This document shows, one piece after another, positions 50,254 through 62,400 of a DNA stretch of 64,000 nucleotides. The notes beneath the pieces were generated by a model that saw only the letters and a list, made by a program, of their open reading frames with translations, had not been told where the DNA came from and did no database searches. The stretch comes from Symsagittifera roscoffensis (lineage: Eukaryota; Xenacoelomorpha; Acoela; Convolutidae). Positions within the stretch are counted from its first letter, which is position 1; every line of letters begins with the position of its first letter. The stretch covers positions 84,427,574-84,491,573 of the forward strand of contig NC_087063.1 of assembly GCF_963678635.1 (NCBI RefSeq), written 5' to 3'. Position numbers and translations under genes: made by a program.

Positions 50254-52446
50254 CGAGCTATTTGTGTCGTTTACCAATCCTTTCGGATTCAATATAATAG
50301 AGATCATACCCTGCGCAGTCAGCAGGAATCACGAAAAATCAACTTAGCATTAATCCATTTTGGAAAAGAGCTTCACCTGAACCGCCATTAGAATGGTTCA
50401 AGTGGGCCGCGATTGTCGAAATGGCAGTATTTGCGAAAGACGCGATCGAAAATCGAAATTTATTATTACGCGACAAACCTGAATTCGTTGATCCAACAGA
50501 ACTAGTTTTAGAAGTTGAAATAACAGGGGAAACTGAGGCACAACGGAGAAACCGAGAAAGTAGAAACCAAAAAAAACGCGTTCGTTGGATGGAAGAACAA
50601 ATACCTAAAAGCTCGTGAAAAGGGCGTTTTGTGTAGCTCAGTACCATGGGACGATGCAGATGCAAAGGTGAGAAGTTATTTATTCCTTTATATGGGCACA
50701 GAGCGACAAAGACAGGTACAACAAAAACGCTCAGGGTTAAACATACAAACTACAACAACAAAAACGCTAATGCGAGTGTTCGAAGATATTTTCATCACAG
50801 ATTGAGTTATCGCATTCGAAAGATACTTTTTTTTCGTAAACAGAAAAAAATTGAACCATTAAACCATTTTCATGCTGATTTAGATGAAAATTGCATCAAA
50901 AGCAGACGAGGAGGATGAGTGGGTTTGGGACATGTTCACCCCACACTTGCACAACGAAAAGATGAGTGGATGAGTGGGTTTGGGACATGTTCACCCCACA
51001 CTTGCATAACGAAAAGATCGCAGAGGAATTGTTAGCAGAAATCCGCACACCACAGGACGCATATGAATATGCCATCAGACGTGAAAAAGGCAGTGAATAT
51101 AGCAGAACTATGAAATCAATTCCATTCGGATCTACATCATCACCTTCTGTAAAATAAGAACCAATGGGTTACATTCATAATCGATGTCGGGGTGGCCAAC
51201 CACAAAATACGAATAAAATTAGAGGCAGATGCCCACCAGCCCGCAAAACCCGCGCGGAAACGAAAACAGGAATACACAAACAGCATGCCACAAAATCAAT
51301 CCTTAAAGTGCGGAAAATTTTTTGGACCCAACCATTTACAAACATACCAAGCAAAAGACAAAAATTGCGCAAAGTGTGCGACACGGGGACATTTTGCGAA
51401 AGTACGTATATCGGAAAATGTCAACTTCCTATAAAAATAACAACGACTATCAACCAAATGACGAAGACGATCAAACTCAGAATATAGAAGAAAATGACCC
51501 AGTTTGATTTGCCAATTTTACGTCACAGAATTGCTGGGAAACATTAAAGAGTGATAATTTTTCCGTAATGGCAACCGCCGAAGCATTCAAAATCAAAAGG
51601 TTAGCGAAAACCATTGACGAAAATTTAAATGGACATATCGTACAACTCAAGACAAAATCCGAATCTATATTTGCTATTGCGGATTCTGGCAGTCTGATGT
51701 CCTTCTAAACGAGACAATTTATTGTTGTGGAATATCAAAAAGCAGTTTTAATCGGTCAAAACCTTCTACCGCAAACTGGGATAAAACTGATACAAGAAAA
51801 ACCTTAAAATCACCAAATACTAAGTATAAATGAGGGGGAGAAATCGAACCTAGAAAAAAACATTGGGTGAAGGAATATTTCACGCAACTAAGCATCATAA
51901 TAGGGAAAGCAAAAACCACGTGAAGAAAACGCAGTTTATCCAAACGTAACACCTATTCAGCAAATGGGTCGAAGAATCCCAATTCATCTTCAAGAAAGAG
52001 TTGTGAGAGTTATACAAATTGATAGACCAGAAGCATATTGTGAAAATTGACGAACGTTCAGACAATTAATTCATCAACCCAATCGTTATTACTGTAAAAA
52101 AAGTATCAAACGGTAAAACTCGCTTTAGATTCGAAGAAATTTAACAAAATCATTCACAAAAACAAATGTCAATTGCCAAATATAGAGCTACTTCTAGACA
52201 ACATCGCACAATCAAAAAAATCTAACACAAAAGAACAAACATTGTTTTTGTCATTAGATTTTTTATATGCTTATTCGCAAATATTTTTGGATAAACAAAC
52301 CCGAGAACAATGCGGGGTAAATACTCAGTGAACCTATCAATTTCAAACAAGTTCTCATGGCTTCACGAAAGACTATATCCACCTAAGACATTCAATTAAC
52401 TAAAAAGTATCATGGCTTCTATACATCACCTTACAAGACACATTCT
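50254..52446 (+). repeat. Gypsy tandem unit 1 (2,193 bp)
   Basis: It starts CGAGCTATTTGTGTCG and ends ...CACATTCT. It contains gag, protease and the start of RT. It is 45 bp longer than unit 2 because of a local duplication of GATGAGTGGGTTTGGGACA... around 50920-51000. It matches unit 2 over its full length with few differences. Confidence 0.85.
50421..51440 (+). pseudogene. Gypsy gag remnant (unit 1)
   Basis: Frame pieces MAVFAKDAIENRNLLLRDKP (50421-50618), then in another frame RQRQVQQKRSGLNIQTTTTK and EDIFITD, then EWVWDMFTPHLHNEKIAEEL (about 50966-51157), and a zinc-knuckle piece (to about 51434). The order matches Gypsy capsid plus nucleocapsid. At least three frame breaks and several stops are present, so no Gag protein can be made. 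Units 2 (from 52614) and 3 (from 54762) carry the same remnant. Confidence 0.65.
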
Positions 52447-54594
52447 CGAGCTATTTGTGTCGTTTACCAATCCTTTCGGATTCAATATTATAGAGATCAT
52501 ACCCTGCGCAGTCAGTAGGAATCACGAAAAATCAACTAAGCATTAATCCATTTTGGAAAAGAGCTTCACCTGAACCGCCATTAGAATGGTTCAAGTGGGC
52601 CGCGATTGTCGAAATGGCAGTATTTGCGAAAGACGCGATCGAAAATCGAAATTTATTATTACGCGACAAACCTGAATTCGTTGATCCAACAGAACTAGTT
52701 TTAGAAGTTGAAACAACAGGGGAAACTGAGGCACAACGGAAAAACCGAGAAAGTAGAAACCAAGAAAAACGCGTTCGTTGGATGGAAGAACAAATACCTA
52801 AAAACTCGTGAAAAGGGCGGTTTGTGTAGCTCAGTACCATGGTACGATGCAGATGCAAAGGTGAGAAGTTATTTATTCCTTTGTCTGGGCACAGAGCGAC
52901 AAAGACAGGTACAACAAAAACGCTCAGGGTTAAACATACAAACTACAACAACAAAAACGCTAATGCGAGTGTTCGAAGATATTTTCATCAGAGATTGAGT
53001 TATCGCATTCGAAAGATACTTTTTTTTCGTAAACAGAAGAAAATTGAACCATTAGACCATTTTCATGCTGATTTAGATGAAAATTACATCAAAAGCAGAC
53101 TGCGGGGACCGCGAGGATGAGTGGGTTTCGGACATGTTCACCCCACACTTGCATAACGAAAAGATCGCAGAGGAATTGTTAGCAGAAATCCGCACACCAC
53201 AGGACGCATATGAATATGCCATCAGACGTGAAAAAGGCAGTGAATATAGCAGAACTATGAAATCAATTCCATTCGGAACTACATCATCACCTTCTGTAAA
53301 ATAAGAACCAATGGGTTACATTCATAATCGATGTCGGGGTGGCCAACCACAAAATACGAATAAAATTAGAGGCAGATGCCCACCAGCCCGCAAAACCCGC
53401 GCGGAAACGAAAACAGGAATACACAAACAGCATGCCACAAAATCAATCCTTAAAGTGCGGAAAATTTTTTGGACCCAACCATTTACAAACATACCAAGCA
53501 AAAGACAAAAATTGCGCAAAGTGTGCGACACGGGGACATTTTGCGAAAGTACGTATATCGGAAAATGTCAACTTCCTATAAAAAATAACAACGACTATCA
53601 ACCAAATGACGAAGACGATCAAACTCAGAATATAGAAGAAAATGACCCAGTTTGATTTGCCAATTTTACGTCACAGAATTGCTGGGAAACATTAAAGAGT
53701 GATAATTTTTCCGTAATGGCAACCGCCGAAGCATTCAAAATCAAAAGGTTAGCGAAAACCATTGACGAAAATTTAAATGGACATATCGTACAACTCAAGA
53801 CAAAATCCGAATCTATATTTGCTATTGCGGATTCTGGCAGTCTGATGTCCTTCTAAACGAGACAATTTATTGTTGTGGAATATCAAAAAGCAGTTTTAAT
53901 CGGTCAAAACCTTCTACCGCAAACTGGGATAAAACTGATACAAGAAAAACCTTAAAATCACCAAATACTAAGTATAAATGAGGGGGAGAAATCGAACCTA
54001 GAAAAAAACATTGGGTGAAGGAATATTTCACGCAACTAAGCATCATAATAGGGAAAGCAAAAACCACGTGAAGAAAACGCAGTTTATCCAAACGTAACAC
54101 CTATTCAGCAAATGGGTCGAAGAATCCCAATTCATCTTCAAGAAAGAGTTGTGAGAGTTATACAAATTGATAGACCAGAAGCATATTGTGAAAATTGACG
54201 AACGTTCAGACAATTAATTCATCAACCCAATCGTTATTACTGTAAAAAAAGTATCAAACGGTAAAACTCGCTTTAGATTCGAAGAAATTTAACAAAATCA
54301 TTCACAAAAACAAATGTCAATTGCCAAATATAGAGCTACTTCTAGACAACATCGCACAATCAAAAAAATCTAACACAAAAGAACAAACATTGTTTTTGTC
54401 ATTAGATTTTTTATATGCTTATTCGCAAATATTTTTGGATAAACAAACCCGAGAACAATGCGGGGTAAATACTCAGTGAACCTATCAATTTCAAACAAGT
54501 TCTCATGGCTTCACGAAAGACTATATCCACCTAAGACATTCAATTAACTAAAAAGTATCATGGCTTCTATACATCACCTTACAAGACACATTCT
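52447..54594 (+). repeat. Gypsy tandem unit 2 (2,148 bp)
   Basis: Same limits as unit 1 (CGAGCTATTTG... to ...CACATTCT). The same stops interrupt gag in units 1 and 2 (for example after KNS/KSS near 52811), so decay preceded the amplification. Confidence 0.85.
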
Positions 54595-56726
54595 CGAGCT
54601 ATTTGTGTCGTTTACCAATCCTTTCGGATTCAATATTATAGAGATCATACCCTGCGCAGTCAGTAGGAATCACGAAAAATCAACTAAGCATTAATCCATT
54701 TTGGAAAAGAGCTTCACCTGAACCGCCATTAGAATGGTTCAAGTGGGCCGCGATTGTCGAAATGGCAGTATTTGCGAAAGACGCGATCAAAAATCGAAAT
54801 TTATTATTACGCGACAAACCTGAATTCGTTGATCCAACAGAACTAGTTTTAGAAGTTGAAATAACAGGGGAAACTGAGGCACAACGGAAAAACCGAGAAA
54901 GTAGAAACCAAGAAAAACGCGTTCGTTGGATGGAAGAACAAATACCTAAAAACTCGTGAAAAGGGCGGTTTGTGTAGCTCAGTACCATGGTACGATGCAG
55001 ATGCAAAGGTGAGAAGTTATTTATTCCTTTGTCTGGGCACAGAGCGACAAAGACAGGTACAACAAAAACGCTCAGGGTTAAACATACAAACTACAACAAC
55101 AAAAACGCTAATGCGAGTGTTCGAAGATATTTTCATCAGAGATTGAGTTATCGCATTCGAAAGATACTTTTTTTTCGTAAACAGAAGAAAATTGAACCAT
55201 TAGACCATTTTCATGCTGATTTAGATGAAAATTACATCAAAAGCAGACTGCGGGGACCGCGAGGATGAGTGGGTTTCGGACATGTTCACCCCACACTTGC
55301 ATAACGAAAAGATCGCAGAGGAATTGTTAGCAGAAATCCGCACATCACAGGACGCATATGAATATGCCATCAGACGTGAAAAAGGCAGTGAATATAGCAG
55401 AACTATGAAATCAATTCCATTCGGATCTACATCATCACCTTCTGTAAAATAAGAACCAATGGGTTACATTCATAATCGATGTCGGGGTGGCCAACCACAA
55501 AATACGAATAAAATTAGAGGCAGATGCCCACCAGCCCGCAAAACCCGCGCGGAAACGAAAACAGGAATACACAAACAGCATGCCACAAAATCAATCCTTA
55601 AAGTGCGGAAAATTTTTTGGACCCAACCATTTACAAACATACCAAGCAAAAGACAAAAATTGCGCAAAGTGTGCGACACGGGGACATTTTGCGAAAGTAC
55701 GTATATCGGAAAATGTCAACTTCCTATAAAAATAACAACGACTATCAACCAAATGACGAAGACGATCAAACTCAGAATATAGAAGAAAATGACCCAGTTT
55801 GATTTGCCAATTTTACGTCACAGAATTGCTGGGAAACATTAAAGAATGATAATTTTTCCGTAATGGCAACCGCCGAAGCATTCAAAATCAAAAGGTTAGC
55901 GAAAACCATTGACGAAAATTTAAATGGACATATCGTACAACTCAAGACAAAATCCGAATCTATATTTGCTATTGCGGATTCTGGCAGTCTGATGTCCTTC
56001 TAAACGAGGAATATCAAAAAGCAGTTTTAATCTATCAAAACCTTCTACCTCTAATTGGGATAAAACTGATACAAGAAAAACCTTAGAATCACCAAATACT
56101 AAGTATAAATGAGGGGGAGAAGTCGAACCTAGAAAAAAACATTGGGTGAAGGAATATTTCACGCAACTAAGCATCAGAATAGGGAAAGCAAAAACCACGT
56201 GAAGAAAACGCAGTTTATCCAAACGTAACACCTATTCAGCAAATGGGTCGAAGAATCCCAATTCATCTTCAAGAAAGAGTTGTGAGAGTTATACAAATTG
56301 ATAGACCAGAAGCATATTGTGAAAATTGACGAACGTGCAGACAATTAATTCATCAACCCAATCGTTATTACCGTAAAAAAAAGTATCAAACGGTAAAACT
56401 CGCTCTAGATTCGAAGAAAATTAACAAAATCATTCACAAAAACAAATATCAGTTGCCAAATATAGAGCAACTTCTAGACAACATCGCACAATCAAAAAAA
56501 TCTAACACAAAAGAACAAACATTGTTTTCGTCATTAGATTTTTAATATGTTTATTCGCAAATCTCTTTTGATAAACAAACCCGAGAACAATGCGGGGTAA
56601 ATACCGAGTGAACCTATCAATTTCAAACAAATTCTCATGGCTTCACGAAAGACTATATCCACCTAAGACATTCAAACAACTAAAAAGTTTCATGGCTTCT
56701 ATACATCACCTTACAAGACACATTCT
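54595..56726 (+). repeat. Gypsy tandem unit 3 (2,132 bp), continuing into RNase H
   Basis: It begins like units 1 and 2, but after about 56,000 it diverges more (a short deletion near 56,008 and several substitutions). At 56727 it runs on into unique Gypsy sequence (CCACCTGGCACAAACTG) instead of restarting. Its 3' part is therefore the original element and units 1 and 2 the added copies. Confidence 0.8.
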
Positions 56727-57586
56727 CCACCTGGCACAAACTGCCGCTGCAATACGTCCACTACTACAAAACACAAATCCTTATACTGGTCATCAGAACA
56801 TGATTCAACATTCATACAGATTAAAAAATTGGTCGCGTCCATTACGCAAAATAAACATTTTGTCTAACACGCGTGGTGTGTGACGGATCAACCTGAAGGT
56901 TAGAAGCTGCCCCAGATCAAAACTCATCAAAAGGTTGGGTGGCAATCGCATATGCTTCAAGATTCTTAAATTCTTCGGAAGAAAAATACTCAGTAAACGA
57001 GTTAGAACTATTGGGGGTCGTTTGGGCAATAGACACTTCAAATATTATTAAAACGGAAAAAGTTTTACGGTCATTATAGATCATCGAGCTTTAATCAGCG
57101 CAGTAATTGCAAGTGAAAAATCAAAAACTAGTCAAAGTAACTAACAAAATGGCTAATCCCTTTCAACTTTGACATAAGACATTTGGCGGGGAATGAAAAT
57201 GGGTTAATTGAAGACATGGCCCGAAATCAGGTTGGAGTAGAAATACCCCCTAGTGAGTACGATCAGTAATTTGTTGTGGCGTCAATCAACTCATTAATTG
57301 GCTGATCTTGAGATGATTAACAATCTAACCTCAAACCAAATAGCCAAAACTAGCACCGTATCGACTGATCAAAAAAAGCGAGGAAACTGAAAGACCGCTA
57401 AAAAGACAACTCAATTCTCTAGTTTAATCCAAACCTTATTTCACTCTCCGTGCAAGCGGTCAAACACCTCAACAAGTTCTCAATCATTCGCTCACAAATT
57501 ATTCCAAGAGACAGTCGGAAAACAAAATTCCGAACAGAAAAACTGATTTTGTCAATTTCACACAAGCATTGCCAAGAAAATAAAAA

Positions 57587-58541
57587 ATGCGAAAACGTAA
57601 TAATCTTCGAGGATTCGAAGTAGGGTTTATATCAAAAGAGGATAACTCAAGTTGTGGTAGAACGAACCAAGGAACAGATATGTGGCATGGAGAATTTGAT
57701 CCGATTGAGAGCCTCTCAGACCCGAGATGGCATAGACGAAAGCTAAAGGACAATCAGTTAAGCACAGACACCATATCAAAACCAGCCACAATCAAAAACG
57801 CAAGAGAAAACATTAAACGTGCAATGGAGAAGAAGAAAGTAACCACATTTCCAAAAATTGACTTCAGTGATAACAGCAAAACATCGCGAAAAACACAAAA
57901 CACGGAACAAGGGCGAACAACGAAACTACACACCCAGAAACAAACAACACGACCAAGAGGAGTAAGACAGGATCCTCTCCACACAAACGGAGTCAAAGGC
58001 GCATAATACTGACAGAGTCAATCGAGACCAAAGAAATATACGAGTACTGCTTGAGCCGCGTGGATCCCTAACACGACAATTCAGGAGGAAGTCTATCCAA
58101 ACTTGGAACCGCCCACGATGACAGCAATGACATAAACACAAATAAAACTGGTAACAGAAGGACTGGTAGCTACAGTCAACAAAGAAACCAACATGGAAAT
58201 CGAGGAGGACACACTGTTATTCAGGAAAAATCTGCAAAAAATTCTTACGAGCTAGTTTTATTGCTGCCGCAACCTGAAAAGATAGAAATATGCAATCACT
58301 CCTTAACTTCGTGAAAAAACGGGACCGAAAAGCACTCAAGGTGTCATTTGAACAACACTGGTACAATATACAACACCGTCTTCGGGACGATTGCTGGCTC
58401 ATAGACGAATGCATTGTACTTCCTACACAACTTCGTCAGCTAGTACTTGATAGCTTGCACCTCACACGCCCTGGCTTGACAGCCATGCTCGACCTTCACC
58501 AGCACATCTGGTTCTCACACATCCACCTTCTTTGTTTCTAG
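57587..58541 (+). pseudogene. Gypsy linker and integrase zinc-binding remnant
   Basis: A Lys/Arg/Thr-rich open frame (57587-58006, 139 codons) followed by 58290-58541, which encodes DDCWLIDECIVLPTQLRQLV and LDSLHLTRPGLTAMLDLHQH. The latter resembles the start of the HHCC domain of Gypsy integrases. The catalytic core is missing: the frame ends at 58541 and no DDE motif follows. Confidence 0.5.
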
Positions 58542-58545
58542 GGTG

Positions 58546-59450
58546 CTGTGTCAAGGGACTTTGATAACGTTTCTTTTTGTCTAGGGTGCTTTGCGTCGGC
58601 ATCCGCATCCCAGAACTGAGCGCAGTTTGACTTAAAAGTCACCTCAGGTAGCAGAAAAATCTCAATGGGCCAAACTTCAAAATCAATCCTATATAATCCT
58701 ATATAATCGATTGTAATCGATATATAATCCTATATATATGATCCTACATAATCATTGTGATCTTCGTTTTTCCGTCTGTACAATCAATAATTTTCATGCG
58801 TTGTTCAATCATGGGACAAACTGAACCGTGGTTGTCTAACAATCCACAAAATTATTCCTCGTCATTGTCGGCTCGTGGCTTATACTAACCGGAACCCATG
58901 CGACGTTTTTACTAATTTCAATGCCATAATTATTGAAACAAAGTTGTAACCTAGTTGCTCTCGGCTTATCTAAAAATTATTCTTGCTATTTTATACGGTA
59001 ACAGATTATGGCATATGGTGGTGGAAGTCGATGACCCGATTGGCGCCGACTTCCAATTGTTAGTAAGGGTAGTTTTAAGGGTTGAGTCAAAGGAGTTCCA
59101 TGCAGTTGGGCATCAGTTGAGTAAGTACATGAAAGATAATACAATAGTAAATCAGGGATAAAACTAAGGTAAATATAATATCATAAATAGGGATATTATA
59201 TTACATGGTACGGGGAATACTAAAAGGCGAACGTTAGAAAAAGGGGAACTGTTAATAAGGGGGTTATTCAGAAAAGTTGATATTAATCCCGAGTTTTCGT
59301 ATAAATTGAAACATTATTTTACCTGAAAGTTTGTCATTTCCTTGTAAGTCATGCTGTTTTTGAAAAGTTAAGAGAAACGAGTGAGTCAGCTTGGCTGTAA
59401 TGTCAAAAGTCAAGTTGAGAGAAAGGTGACCTTAATTGTTTACAATTAAC
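58546..59450. other. Spacer, probably including the BEL/Pao 3' LTR
   Basis: A TATA/ATCC-rich low-complexity patch (about 58685-58745) is followed by sequence that, on the minus strand, lies directly after a purine-rich tract (GTGGGCGGG, 59452-59460) and begins TGTTAATTG at 59451. That is where the 3' LTR of the minus-strand BEL/Pao element would start. The far LTR end was not found, and the second LTR is outside the window. Confidence 0.4.
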
Positions 59451-62400
59451 ACCCGCCCACATTTGCAGAGCTTGCAAATAAAGTATTGAATAAAATAGTA
59501 AGGATACGGTAAAAATACAAAGATAAGGGAACCAGTAGATAAGGGAACCAGAAATTGTTCTTTTTCATCTTCATCTTGGTTTGTCTATCGTTGAGCTGAT
59601 TGTCTTAGTTGAATTGACGAGTCGTAGATTTGTTCATCTTTGTCGAGTTGATATGTTGAAGGCTGAGTTGCGTGATTATTTGGTTGGTTAGCTATTTGGA
59701 GCTTGGTTACTGCGAAACTGGGAAAACGCGGCTCAATTTGACCACAGGTCGAACTTTGAATCCAGTTGGCGTTTTCAGCTTCACTGAGCGGACTATTCCA
59801 TCTTGTCCAGGAAAGGTTTCCACCACTTTAGCAAGAGGCCACAGTCCACGAGGTGTAAAATCCTCCAACATCCAGACCATGTCGTCGGGTTGCAAATTGG
59901 AAGTCGCAGAAGTCCACTTTGATCGTTTCTGCTGACCTGGTAAGTACTCTCGAAGAAAGCGATTCCAGAAGTGATCTGCGAGTAGTTGGGATGCTTTCCA
60001 TGATTTTGACAGAGATAAATCCTTGTCCTTGAAGATACCAGGCGGTAAATTTGGAGTTCCACGACCAAGAAGGAAATGGTTGGGAGTGAGAGGCAGATCA
60101 TCTTTGATGTCGTCAGACACATTGGTTAAAGGTCGTGAATTCATGGTTGATTCAATTTCGGTCGTGAAAGTAGCCAGTGTTTCATAGGAGAGTGTTCTTG
60201 ATCCGATGACTTTGTACAGGGAAAGTTTAAATATCTGAACTAGTCGTTCCCAAGAACCACCAAAATGAGGGGCCGCAGGAGGGTTGAATTTCCATTCGAG
60301 TGATACGTCCAGCTGATTGATGCTTTCCACAAATTCTTTGTTCTTTTCCAAGTTGTCTAGACATTTCTTCAGCTCAGAATTGGAGCCCACAAAACTTGTC
60401 CCACAATCAGAAACCATTTTCGATGGTTTTCCTCGCCGGGCAAAAAAGCGTCTGATACAAAGAAGAGTGCTGTCTGTCGATAGTCCTAATGAGATTTCAA
60501 GATGCACAGCTCTGATCACTAAGCATGTGAACAGTAAAATATACGCTTGGTATTGTTTTCCTTGAAGGATGATGGGAAAAGGTCCAACGTAGTCCAATCC
60601 AGTCGTTGCAAAAGGAAAATGATTTTTTGATGGCAGTCGATCAATTGGAAGATCTGACATCTGAGGGTAGTCGACTTGTTGTTGCATTCTTCTGCAGGGT
60701 ATACAACTGTGTATGATACTTTTCAGCATGACGCGGCAGCGAAGAATCCAGTAGTTTTCCTGTGCTATGGCAATTGCTTGTTCCTTTCCGCAGTGGGAAT
60801 GTAGAACATGGATGTTAGCTAACAGCAGGCGAACATTGGGGTTTTCACCAGCGAGAATGATTGGATATCTAGCTGATAGCATGATAGGGGCACGCGTGAG
60901 ACGTCCACGAGAACGCAGGATACCGAAGTTGTCCACAAACGGTGCTAATGTTCGAAGTCTACTTTTGCCTTCAATTGGTTTTTCTTTTTTGATGTCTGAA
61001 ATTTCAGAGACAAAATCTGTCCTTTGGGCAGTTTTAATTATGAGAAAGTGCGATTTCGTTAGATGCAAGAGTTGAAGATCGACCTTCGACTGTTTGTTGA
61101 TCTTCCGTTTGAGATTTTCTGCGAATAAGAAGCAGTATGCAACTGTCCGTATTAGTCTTTTCCAGTTGCTGAAGCGTTTGATGTCAAATATAGGCTCAAA
61201 TTTAGACTCTAATGAAGTAACGAATACAGGAATGTTCTCAAGCCGAATGTTTTCCTGTGAAGGCCATTGAGAAGAATCGTTCAACAGAAATTCCGGTCCT
61301 AGTAGCCACCGACAGCTTGAGGTCATTTCTAAAGCAATGTATCCTCTGGTACCGTCGTCAGCAGGATTTAGCAGAGTTGGAACGTGAAACCACTGTTCAG
61401 GTTTAGAAACGTCTAAAATTTTCTGAAGCCGATTAGCGACGAAAATTTTGTGTCGTATTTCAGGTGTTCGCAGCCAATACAAAACAGTAGTACTGTCAGA
61501 CCAGAAATAAGTTTTTTCAACTTTGAGGTCAATTTCCTCTGAAACAAAGAGCGATAGTTGGGCAGCATATACTGCAGCTTGCAACTCGAGATTGGGAATT
61601 GTAACACGTTTCATAGGAGCGACTCTTGTCTTTCCTATTATAAACTTCAAAGATGTGGAGCCGTCGCTGTAGACTATTCTTAGGTAGCAAACAGCAGCGA
61701 GAGCGAATTCTGATGCATCACAAAACGTGTGAAGCTGGATTGAAGCAGGGTTTTCTTTATCAAAGAAGTTCCTTTGGAATGAAACAGTTTCGAAATTTTC
61801 CATTTCGTCTACCCAAAGTTTGAAATCGGGAAGTTTATCCGTGTCTAATGGAGTATCCCACTTAACACCTTGTGACCAAACAGATTGGAGAACTTTTCGA
61901 ATCCGAATTGTCAATGGAGCCACTATTCCGAGTGGGTCAAATAAAGAAGCGGTATACTTCAGGAGTTTCCGTTGCGTAGCAATGCCAATACGTAGAATTT
62001 TTACAAACTTTTTGTTATCGATGAAGTAGCAGTCAGTGTTGGTATTCCAGTGAACACCGAGAACTCGTTGATGTTTAGGCGTTGGATCATTAGGGCTGAC
62101 TAAAATATTTGGATCAATTGAATCCAGGAATGGTTTACTGTTTGAGTTCCACTTATTCAAGTTGAACCCACCTCGAGATAAAGATCCTCGTAGTTGTGTC
62201 ATTTGTTGGAGGGCTTCTTCTACCGTTGACGAAGTGACATACAAATCATCCATGTAGATATTCCGTTGAATGATTTCAGAAGCCAGAGGAAAGTCGTTTT
62301 TACTGTCTGATGCACATCGTCGTACTGCGTAGCAAGCCACGCATGGTGAGTCTGTGGCACCGAAAATGTGTCGTGTATATTCGTGAGTTTCTAATTTACC

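Larger units (their letters stand above)
50254..58545 (+). mobile_element. Decayed Ty3/Gypsy element with triplicated gag-RT segment
   Basis: A Gypsy internal region in the plus direction. It has gag (EWFKWAAIVEMAVFAKD... and a degenerate zinc knuckle, CAKCATRGHFAKV followed by Arg in place of the last Cys), protease (AIADSGS, about 51676-51696), RT N-terminal motifs (KLALDSKK, LPNIELLLDNIAQ), RNase H pieces (YPPKTFKQLKSFMASIHHLT at about 56650; FNFDIRHLAGNENG near 57,170), a linker frame (57587-58006), and an integrase zinc-binding part (LRQLVLDSLHLTRPGLTAML, about 58430). Stops and frameshifts break every part. No LTRs or integrase core were recognised. The first ~2.1 kb is present three times. 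Confidence 0.75.

Noticed and set aside
49921-50391. 156-codon plus-strand frame as a gene
   Set aside because: It crosses the boundary of Gypsy unit 1, has no recognisable domain and biased composition, and its start is in spacer DNA.
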